A stretch of DNA of 64,000 bases from Siphonodentalium dalli (taxonomy: Eukaryota > Mollusca > Scaphopoda > Gadilida > Siphonodentaliidae): NCBI GenBank assembly GCA_032622095.1, contig CP136067.1:78084705-78148704 (forward strand). The letters are read 5' to 3'. The position numbers and the translations under genes were made by a program. The notes beneath the pieces are model-generated. The model was not told where the DNA came from, did not search any database, and worked only from the letters and a program-made list of their open reading frames with translations. The first letter of the stretch is position 1. Each line of letters opens with the position of its first letter. Below are positions 25,401 through 34,823 of the stretch, piece by piece.

Positions 25401-27838
25401 AATTTGTTTCACCGTATGACATGTAAATAAGGTATCGTGATGAGTATGAGTGAGACCGCGATGCCGATTGAGTTGTCCACAGTCCACAGTCAAACGCAAC
25501 CAATGAATATGCGTAACTTGTGTGGACCGGCGTGACAAGGACATGCCATTGTACGGGTGTCTGCATGTCTGCTATTGAGAGCAGAGCTAACTATGGCAAC
25601 AACTGCTTATTTGAACACGAACAGACATACTCTATACTGCATAGTACTTTGTCTAATTAGGAAGTGAAGCTTACTCTAGACTCTTTTGTTGGGACAGTTT
25701 TCGTACAATTTCTACCAGAACATAAGTTAAATCTAGAGTAGGCCTACGCACCACCCATTATGAATATTTTCGTGGTTGTCATTTTGACAAACGAATTTTC
25801 GCTCAACGTTAATTTTACGACGCTACAGCTGTAACTGTAACCGCTAACTGCATGTGAATTTTCGAAACATCTTTACTACTTGACACTAATTGATAAATCC
25901 CTGTTCAAGGCATCAGATATCTGTGTACGTTCCATGTGGTATAGCTCCGACTCCTACTTGTTCACCTATCTGCTACTGCATTGGAAACTGAGGCTGACAC
26001 ATCACGACCAATCACATGTGCCGTGCGCATTAGGAACGAATTTAATGAACACCTATTGTGGTGTGTGTATATATATAGTTTTCAAACATTCTTTGTGGAT
26101 AATTATCCCCTGATTATCCAGACATTCCGCGTTTCGTACAGTCCGACGCGGTCGATATTTTAAATTGGGATGAATAATTATATCATCCGGCCATAATAAT
26201 GTTAGAAATAATTCGGAACAACAACTGTAATATATATTCATATACGCCATGATAATATGTTTTCTTCTCGCGGTGGCTGTCAATTTTGTGAAAGCACTGT
26301 AACTGCATGTAAACGAAGTTATATTTTAAAATTCCCGCCTCTGCATGTTCGTTATTTTGAGCTTGTGTGTATATATCGTGTGCCGATTGGTCGAAATTGC
26401 ATACGCGTGTTCAGTAAGTTCGCGACGCATATACCGTATCCTGAAATCTTATCAAATGTTCAAAGAAGACGCCCGGAGACATTCGGGCAATTAAGTGCAG
26501 GATTTGCACCAAACAGTAAATCTATAAATACAAACACGACCATTATATTCTTAGTGAGATCTGTGTGTTAGGCAAACCCAAGTGACGCAGATTGTTATAG
26601 CGGATGCTCACGGTTCGCGTCGACTTTAGCAAACTAGCATGTTTTCACGAAATAAACAGAGCGATTCGATTTATTTCGGATAGTCGTCGGAAATTTGACC
26701 CATTTACGAACCAATAATTCCAATTTGCGTTCACATATATAGTCATTACACACAGCAATGTGTTTTAACCGGGGCCCATGTCATTCAGCGAAATACCGGA
26801 GATAAGTTTACTGAAAAATTTGAAAATTAAATTAGTTTAATACTAAGCTATGTATGTTAAAAAGGACTTATCGACAAGGGAATATGTTGTTAATTCAATC
26901 AGACGTGTATAAATTAGATGGCAAACATGACCACAACCAACCTATACCATCCGTTTCGCCTTTTTGGCCATCTTAATTAACTCAGAGACACCCGTTAGAT
27001 TGAATCGGTAATTTTACATTAATTACAGCACGAATGAGCTCCAGGTGCCTTTTTGTATGAAAGTTGGAAGCCATTTAAAAAATTATATCAATTTTGCAAA
27101 TACAAGTTCGCACCTGATTGTTATCTTTGAATCTAGAAAACATACCCTCGAGATGACATAAGAATAAACCGTGTGCATCCATACGTTAGAAGTGAAAACT
27201 CATTTGTTGTTGAGCAAAATAGTTCGCACTTGACGAACTTCAAACCGCATTTCGTTTTGCATTCTACATTTTGCACTGCTCCTGTTAAATATAACTTATA
27301 CTTGTGTGTTCGCGGAATTGATTCATCGCCATGGGTACGCTTGCATAAGACCACACGACCCTACACAGATACAGAATTGGTTTACAATAAATGGTATACA
27401 AAAAAAGTATAAATCTCAATATGTGTGATTTAATGGGATCAGCCTTCGCTTCAGACACTACGACATTTCATGACGTGATCACGCGAATGCATGGAGCCAC
27501 ATGTTCAAACGTTTTAACCCGAACAGCTCATGTATTCAGGTTGTTGTTAATAAGCATGCAGTTGTCGAAAACGACGTCATCAGCTAGTGATCGTTGCTTT
27601 GCTTTAAGCATATTTTAGGATATCTGAAATAAACACAAATGATACAACGGAATTGAGACACAAGTTTCAACAACTTACAAGAAGCCTCACTCATGTTACA
27701 TTCGTTGTAAATACATTAGAAGTATACAATGCAACATAAGTTAACAAGTGACATGAGATAAGAGTGCGTGAGTTGCTTTTTATTGGTGTGTAAAGGTTTC
27801 TCAACTCGCTTTTATTGCTCTCACTCACACACACTCAA

Positions 27839-27840
<2 letters not shown>
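19444..27840. other. Long unassigned stretch
   Basis: Roughly 8.4 kb with no element boundary or clear gene. Two plus-strand frames at 22799-23047 and 23432-23632 have compositions more protein-like than their neighbours and are discussed separately. A CAGTGCAACC block near 21092 resembles a Tc1-type end, but no matching inverted end was found. The rest is AT-rich with short simple repeats. Confidence 0.4.
22799..23047 (+). CDS. Candidate small ORF or terminal exon, unknown function
   Basis: An 82-codon frame starts at ATG and ends TAA. The product is charged and basic, with a run rich in K, E and R in its second half (ENTERRRFNIIISKYRNF, EFREKKTKSLEAALIEF) that would form an amphipathic helix. 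A pyrimidine-rich tract ending in AAAG precedes the ATG at about 22770-22790 and could be a splice acceptor. I do not recognise the family. No polyadenylation signal is obvious nearby, and frames of this length occur by chance in this window. Its amino-acid composition is the only real argument for it. Confidence 0.22.
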   Translation: MFVETKHSYHLADSRDMKKIPLKYNLCVFLAQMYQLNKGGKFMENTERRRFNIIISKYRNFVNEFREKKTKSLEAALIEFGV

Positions 27841-27880
<40 letters not shown>

Positions 27881-27941
27881 ACTCTTTCTGTCTCGCTCTC
27901 TCTGTCCCTCCCTCTCGCTCTCTCTCTCTCTCTCTCGTTCC
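27841..27941 (+). repeat. (CT)n compound microsatellite
   Basis: CT-rich tract with interruptions (ACTCTTTCTGT, CCCTCCCTC). Apparent open frames across it encode only SLSLSL or RERERE runs and are not genes. Confidence 0.95.
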
Positions 27942-30066
27942 CACAAATTATTTGTTTGAAAACGACCCACTTTCCGATCAAAGATACCCATCGACTCATC
28001 ACGCATCGTAGTTGCAACCAGAACCAAAGGAAAGGCTGTGGTCTAATAGAGAATGAGAAAATACAAAATAGCCTCTCATATTCTCCGGGAAACAGACAGA
28101 AGGAAACGTGACATAATCGCTGAAAATATATGTGTTTTCTACGAAAGGTAATCAATTTTCGCTTTCTGCGTGCACCAAATTTCATTACGCCGTGACATTT
28201 AAATGGTATCAGAGACTCTGATCACAGAAATTTAATTTCAGACGGGGAGCATGAAAAATTCGTTACTGTCCAACCAGTTTGTTATTCTCGCGGCATTTCG
28301 CTGTAACCATGTGTGCACGAGACCTGACGCGATTGATTATCGGCCCTGGAATAACAGACTTGTCCAAAATGAAAAATCAGTTTTTATGTTTCATCTCATT
28401 AAGTACCAGATTCCGTACTCTCGGAAATTCGTTCCCGCTCCTGTACACTGATTATACCACGACAGTGAGAAATGTGAAATCCACGCTCGGCTCTCGGCGA
28501 AAGTGAAATTTAATGGTGGGTATTGTGTTGGCGGAGACCTCGCTTAATTGCCCGGGATTTGGTTCGCCTTTCGTTTCGTTTAGTTTACAACGTTTGTGAA
28601 TTCAAAGAGTTCCATCTTCGTTTAACGAACAACGTCATATTAATACACTTTCGATGTAATATTATTAATAGGGATAACACTGAAATCTGTGACATTCTCA
28701 GCGGTCCGTTGGTTTGTGAGAAATTATAAATTTCATTCTTCTTTCGTTGAACCCAACTCGATCAATCACCCGCGCGGGGGACTAAAACAATTTCCTGTGA
28801 CCACAATAGGAGTATGTAATTGATGTATTTTCTTGACATGGTCTCGTCTGAGATCTCGCGTGCCCCGAGAATGCCGCCTGCTGGAAAGTTCGCTCAATTT
28901 ACTTAAATAATCTGCATTACGCGTGAAAACAACGATCGTAAAAGTAAAAAAAAGAGCAAAGAAAACGAATATAAATCACAGTAAAGATAAATGTGTTATT
29001 AATTCGTTGCTCTTCCTAGTTGGTTACAGCAAGGCAATTGAAAACCTCTATCTCCCTAGCACCCTGCCTGTTTGTATTCATCTCCCCACATTCACCATAT
29101 TTCGGGTATGTGTGCATATCCCACACTGCACGCCACTCTCCCATTTATCTTTGAGTCTACTTTATGGGTGAACGATGGAATGGTAAAATCTCGCTCTACC
29201 TCGCATCATACACGCGTATCGCTTCAATTATATGGCGACATATTTACAAGGCTGTTCGTTTTTATTCACTCCCACAATGAACCTATTTTATTTCGACATA
29301 GACGTGTAGTATGGAATCTTCTCAGATCTTAATTAATTAAATATAGTATATAGTTAGAATAAATATCTATACGATAATTAGATTGTGTGGTAATTTGTTT
29401 CAACGGGCCCACATCATCGAACAGATTAATGTGCATTCGTAGACAATCGACATAGAATAAATAACAATAAAATTGTAATGCGAATATTCAGAATATATTT
29501 AGCTGTGTGGTTATCATTAACGATAGAAGTATATTGTATGGAATGGTAGATTGTTTGCACAGCACGTTAAAATAATGCGTCATTAAATTCACAGTAGACA
29601 TAAATGGCATTAGTTTTTATTGAATACGAGTATATGCACATGTGAACTGAATACGATGACTGCATGAGATGCTAGGAGATTAATACCAGTATTAGATGTT
29701 AACAATTCCGATGCCTGACAAGCCAGATAAGACTTGAGAAGGATGAGGTAAATCGTGTGACTCTCGTGAGCAAGGGAACCTGAATAAATTCGAATTGGGT
29801 TTTGTCTGTTTTGTTGTTGCCTGAAGATGAATATAGCGTCTTTCGATAAAGATAGACAAAATTGCACAACACATGTGTGAATCGAAGAGCTTTCGTTACC
29901 CATAACGAGTGTTAATGGACACCTTTCGCATATATAGTGAACTATAATCCTGATCAGAATTACGAATATATAGGGTACTACGTCACTAGAATTTGTGTTA
30001 TTTATATCAGTTGTCGGTATCGAGAATCCAAGCATTGGCACTCGAGCTTTTGATGCAATCATCGAG
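27942..30066. other. Unassigned DNA
   Basis: No gene is recognised. The longest non-repeat frame of the window is here on the minus strand (29610-30074, 154 codons). It has no recognisable motif and no supporting splice or polyadenylation context. Confidence 0.4.
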
Positions 30067-30162
30067 CTAACCATGCACTCACTGTGACATCATAGCAACA
30101 TAATTATGTACACTCTAACCATGCACTCAATGTGACATCATAGCAACATAATTATGTACACT
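30067..30162 (+). repeat. 48-bp tandem duplication
   Basis: The unit beginning CTAACCATGCACTCACTGTG occurs at 30067 and again at 30115 with one substitution (CACTCACT versus CACTCAAT). A third start (CTAATC) is only a few bases long. Confidence 0.95.
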
Positions 30163-30371
30163 CTAATCAAGCAGACAGATTGGAACGGCATTGTTTTCGG
30201 GGCTATTTGTCCGAAAATGTTCTTTTCTCCGGATCCTTATCTAAGTTACTTGACAACTACCGACTTCAAATGAGCCTTCTCAAGTTAACTTACTGTGTAT
30301 ATATATATGTCAACAGTTACTTGTGTATATATAGTACCATGCACAATGGTCTTCATATTTTGAGGAATAAA

Positions 30372-30373
<2 letters not shown>

Positions 30374-30415
<42 letters not shown>

Positions 30416-30440
30416 TCTCTCTCTCTCTCTCGCTCTCTCT
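30374..30440 (+). repeat. (CT)n microsatellite
   Basis: Nearly pure CT run. The complementary (GA)n run lies about 110 bp downstream, so the two could pair into a long hairpin. Confidence 0.95.
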
Positions 30441-30549
30441 CATATATGACCGAACATTGCTATTGACCAGGTTGCAGACATATACGGCTGACAACTGTTG
30501 CCATAGTTGAGGGCTAATTGCATGCATCTGAAGCGATCCGGAACTATCA

Positions 30550-30578
30550 GGAGAGAGAGAGAGAGAGAGAGCGCGCAC

Positions 30579-30633
<55 letters not shown>
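30550..30633 (+). repeat. (GA)n microsatellite
   Basis: GA run interrupted by GCGCGCAC and ATAG. It is the inverted partner of the CT run at 30374-30440. Confidence 0.95.
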
Positions 30634-30647
30634 ATGATGAGTGAGAC

Positions 30648-30805
30648 AGAGAGAGCAACGAGATCACCCCTCCCAATATACCACGAAACAACACTAAGTA
30701 CCTTGACCTTAGATGATTCTAGCCCCAGATTATCAATCAAGAATAACCCGGATTCGCGTTCCGAAACTGAATATACAGGCGACTGGTACACACGTTCCAC
30801 ACTCT
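30648..30805 (+). repeat. Local ~190-bp repeat, copy 1
   Basis: It begins GAGAGCAACGAGAT, passes through ACCACGAAACAACA and GATTATCAATC, and ends ACACGTTCCACACTC. Related copies are the interrupted one at 30838-30942 plus 33743-33815, and one at 33903-34055. It serves as an internal ruler for the Helitron concatemer between 30943 and 33742. Confidence 0.6.
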
Positions 30806-30837
30806 AAACGATCAGGGACTACTGGAAGAACGCGAGA

Positions 30838-30942
30838 GACAAGAGAGTAACGAGACCTCCCCAACTATATATACCATAAACCAACACGTTTATATATACG
30901 CTCTTCATTATACATGTATGGATGAATAAATATATATATATA
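30838..30942 (+). repeat. Local ~190-bp repeat, copy 2, left part
   Basis: GAGAGTAACGAGACC...CATAAACCAACA matches copy 1, then runs into a TATATATATA stretch ending in A, where the Helitron concatemer begins. The right part of the same copy resumes at 33743 with TTATCAATCGCG. Confidence 0.55.
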
Positions 30943-31515
30943 CTAGCCGATGAGCCCGACGTTGTCCGGGCTATTCAAAAACCAAATTTCAAGTCGATAG
31001 CTCGGCGACCCGATAAAATTCGTATCCGGGGCAAGATACATTCACATAGCAAATTTCAAGTCGATAGCTCCACCCGTTTCCGAGATCTCGTCTGCGCATG
31101 CGCGAAGCTGGTGTCGCACGGGCTCGGCGACCCGATAAAATTCGTATCCGGGGCAAGATACATTCACATAGCAAATTTCAAGTCGATAGCTCCACCAGTT
31201 TCCGAGATCTCGTCTGCGCATGCGCGAAGCGGGCCCCGCACGGGCTCGGCGACCAGATAAAATTCGCATTCGGGGCAAGATACATTCACATAGCAAATTT
31301 CAAGTCGATAGCTCCACCCGTTTCCGAGATCTCGTCTGCGCATGCGCGAAGCGGGCGCCGCACGGGCTCGCCAATACGACAACGACCACCGCCTGGTCAA
31401 ACTACACACACGTACCAAGTTTCGTCCCGATCGGTCGAGAATCGTAGATTTGTATAAATGACAAACAAACATACATACAGACAGACAAACAGAGGTCTTC
31501 AAAATATATATGAGA
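30943..31515 (-). mobile_element. Helitron family A, concatemer unit A2
   Basis: Plus-strand left edge is A then CTAG; right edge is ...ATATATGAGA directly abutting CTAG of the next copy. The first 122-bp unit carries an internal deletion (GATAGCTCGGCGACCCG), followed by further 122-bp units and the standard tail block. The hairpin GCCCG-AC-GTT-GT-C-CGGGC is intact. Confidence 0.85.
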
Positions 31516-32029
31516 CTAGCCGATGAGCCCAACGTTGTCCGGGCTATTCAAAAACCAAATTTCAAGTCGATAGCTCCACCCGTTTCCGAGATCCGGTCTG
31601 CGCATGCGCGAAGCTGGCGTCGCACGGGCTCGGCGACCCGATAAAATTCGTGTCCGGGGCAAGACACATTCACATACCAAATTTCAAGTCGATAGCTCCA
31701 CCCGTTGCCGAGATCTCGTCTGCGCATGCGCGAAGCTGGCGTCGCACGGGCTCGGCGACCCGATAAAATTCGCACCCGGGGCAAGATACATTCACATACC
31801 AAATATCAAGTCGATAGCTCCACCCGTTTCCGAGATCTCGTCTGCGCATGCGCGAAGCGGGCGCCGCACGGGCTCGCCAATACGACAACGTTCACCGCCT
31901 GGTCAAACTACACACACGTACCAAGTTTCGTCCCGATCGGTCGAGAATCGTAGATTTGTATAAATGACAGACAAACAAACAAACAAACAAACATACATAC
32001 AGACAGAGGTCTTCAAAATATATATGAGA
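31516..32029 (-). mobile_element. Helitron family A, concatemer unit A3
   Basis: Complete copy of 514 bp with three 122-bp units. The hairpin has one change (GCCCAACGTTG). It abuts A2 and A4 with no intervening base: the plus-strand GAGA end is followed at once by CTAG. Confidence 0.87.
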
Positions 32030-32488
32030 CTAGCCGATGAGCCCGACGTTGTCCGGGCTATTCAAAAACAAAATTTCAAGTCGATAGCTCTACCCGTTTC
32101 CGAGATCTGGTCTGCGCATGCGCGAAGCTGGCGTCGCACGGACTCGGCGACCCGATAAAATTCGTATCCGGGGCAAGATACATTCACATAGCAAATTTCA
32201 AGTCGATAGCTCCACCCGTTTCCGAGATCTCGTCTGCGCATGCGCGAAGCTGGTGTCGCACGGGCTCGGCGACCCGATAAAATTCGTATCCGGGGCAAGA
32301 TACATTCACATAGCAAATTTCAAGTCGATAGCTCCACCCGTTTCCGAGATCTCGTCTGCGCATGCGCGAAGCGGGCGCCGCACGGGCTCGCCAATACGAC
32401 AACGTCCACCGCCTGGTCAAACTACACACACGTACCAAGTTTCGTCACGATCGGTCGAGAATCGTAGATTTGTATTAATGACAGACAT

Positions 32489-32519
<31 letters not shown>

Positions 32520-32547
32520 AACAGAGGTCTTCAAAATATATATGAGA
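32030..32547 (-). mobile_element. Helitron family A, concatemer unit A4
   Basis: Complete copy of 518 bp with three 122-bp units and a longer ACAGACAG tract. Both ends are intact, and both neighbours are joined directly. Confidence 0.87.
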
Positions 32548-33477
32548 CTAGCCGATGAGCCCGACGTTGTCCGGGCTATTCAAAAACCAAATTTCAAGTC
32601 CGGGCTATTCAAAAACCAAATTTCAAGTCGATAGCTCTACCCGTTTCCGAGATCTGGTCTGCGGATGCGCGAAGCTGGCGTCACACGGGCTCGGCGACCC
32701 GATAACAATCGTATCCGGAGCAAGATACATTCAAAAACCAAATTTCAAGTCGATAGCTCTACCCGTTTCCGAGATCTGGTCTGAGCATGCGCGAAGCTGG
32801 CGTCGCACCGGCTCGGCGACCCGATAAAATTCGTATCCGGGGCAAGATACATTCACATAGCAAATTTCAAGTCGATAGCTCCACCCGTTTCGAATATCTG
32901 GTCTGCGCATGCGCGAAGCTTGCGTCGCACGGGCACGGCGACCAGATAAAATTCGTATCCGAGGCAAGATACATTCACATAGCAAATTTCAAGTCGATAG
33001 CTCCACCCGTTTCCGAGATCTCGTCTGCGCATGCGCGAAGCTGGCGTCGCACGGGCTCGGCGACCCGATAACATTTCAAGTCGATAGCTCTACCCAGCCC
33101 GACGTTGTCCGGGCTATTCAAAAACCAAATTTCAAGTCGGTAGCTCTACCCGTTTCCGAGATCTGGTCTGCGCATGCGCGAAGCTGGCGTCGCACGGGCT
33201 CGGCGACCCGATAAAATTCGTATCCGGGGCAAGATACATTCACATACCAAATTTCAAGTCGATAGCTCCACCCGTTCCCGAGATCTCGTCTGCGCATGCG
33301 CGAAGCGGGCGCCGCACGGGCTCGCCAATACGACAACGTTCACCGCCTGGTCAAACTACACACACGTACCAAGTTTCGTCCCGATCGGTCGAGAATCGTA
33401 GATTTGTATAAATGACAGACAGACAAACAAACAAACAAACATACATACAGACAGAGGTCTTCAAAATATATATGAGA
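32548..33477 (-). mobile_element. Helitron family A, concatemer unit A5 (internally rearranged)
   Basis: The left hairpin and CTAG are intact, then about 29 bp around CGGGCTATTCAAAAACCAAA is duplicated (32573-32630). The 122-bp units continue to about 33095, where a second, end-truncated hairpin (GCCCGACGTTGTCCGGGC without CTAG) starts mid-unit. This indicates a junction between two copies that lost about 10 bp of the 3' terminus and the whole intervening tail. The right end GAGA then T is intact. Confidence 0.75.
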
Positions 33478-33742
33478 TTAGTATCCGGGGCAAGATACAT
33501 TCACATACCAAATATCAAGTCGATAGCTCCACCCGTTTCCGAGATCTCGTCTGCGCATGCGCGAAGCGGGCGCCGCACGGACTCGCCAATACGACAACGT
33601 TCACCGCCTGGTCAAACTGCACACACGTACCAAGTTTCGTCCCGATCGGTCGAGAATCGTAGATTTGTATAAATGACAGACAGACAGACAAACAAACAAA
33701 CATACATACATACAGACAGAGGTCTTCAAAATATATATGAGA
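33478..33742 (-). mobile_element. Helitron family A, concatemer unit A6 (3'-truncated)
   Basis: It begins inside a 122-bp unit (TATCCGGGGCAAGATACATT), so the hairpin and CTAG end are missing. The tail block, the ACAGACA tract and the minus-strand TCTCATATATATTTTG start are intact and followed by T. Confidence 0.8.
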
Positions 33743-33815
33743 TTATCAATCGCGAAAAATACGAATTTCTGTCCGGGAACCAAAGGAAGGTGTCGTGTAC
33801 ATCCGTTCCGCATTC
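33743..33815 (+). repeat. Local ~190-bp repeat, copy 2, right part
   Basis: TTATCAATCGCGAAAAATAC...CATCCGTTCCGCATTC continues the repeat broken at 30942. This fits the whole concatemer having entered at one AT site. Confidence 0.55.
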
Positions 33816-33902
33816 TTTTCGTTATGATGAACGAGCGGATGGGACGGAGGGAGTAATACGGTGATATTCAGGACGATAAAGATGTGTAGGGTGAGATGGA
33901 TA

Positions 33903-34055
33903 GTATAGCGAGACTACCACAATGTATCGTGAATCAACACATTGCCGTGAACCTGGACCCAATGCATGCAGTCGCCGATTATAAATCGAGAAAAACCCGG
34001 ATTCATATCCGGAAATTCAAGCCATGCAGATGTCTTGTAAACACGTTCGACATTC
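33903..34055 (+). repeat. Local ~190-bp repeat, copy 3
   Basis: GCGAGACTACCAC...GAATCAACAC, then GATTATAAATCGAGAAAAACC and ACACGTTCGACATTC, parallel copies 1 and 2 at lower identity. An inverted relative of the GGTTGCAGAC...AACTGTTGCC block of copy 1's left flank (about 30468-30520) occurs at about 34145-34195. Confidence 0.5.
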
Positions 34056-34823
34056 ATCTCAATATATACATGTGTGCTATATATAATAATAAGTATAGCC
34101 ACTATACTACACACTACCGCATAACAGGCGTTTTTCTTCAGACGAAACTCGCCCTCAACCGTGGCAACAGTTGTCTGCAACCTGCATGGTCAATAGCAAT
34201 AGAGACCTTTAGCAAAATCACGAATACGATTACGGATATGGAAATATCCTGCCAGTATACGGCCAAAATTCGACCTTTACGCACGGGGGTTCTTATGTGA
34301 GACGAAATATACCCCACGCAGTTTAGTAATGTGCAGATGTGTCAATAATGTGACACCGGTCCTGTTTGGGGACGCTCCAACATTAACCGTGTGGTATATT
34401 ACACACGGATACGAACATGGGATCTGAAAGAGACACACATTACTTTTTCCGTGAGATATATGTGTAACTGAATACAGTGAGGCATATGCCGTCCTATAAA
34501 TTAGCCATCGTATACAGGTAAATGTGATGGTGTCAACCTTACTAGGACAGTATATCCTATATATCCGTAATCGTAATAGTGATTTTTTGCGAAAGGTCTC
34601 TATTGTTGTGTTTTAGCGGTAAGATAATGCGAAAATCCCACAGAATAGTAATATAGAGTAGTTTTAAAAAGTTGGTCGAATCCTGATGCGGGAAAAAGAA
34701 AATTTTCGGACAAATCGGATCCCGAATCCGGGTTAAAGATAGTTATTAGATGCTTTATTGATAACTCAATCGTACTATTATACACATACTATAGAGTCAT
34801 GTAACATATTTACAGTGTATGTA

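Noticed and set aside
27815-28185. SLSLSL and RERERE frames across CT/GA microsatellites (also 30180-30800)
   Set aside because: Simple-sequence translation only.
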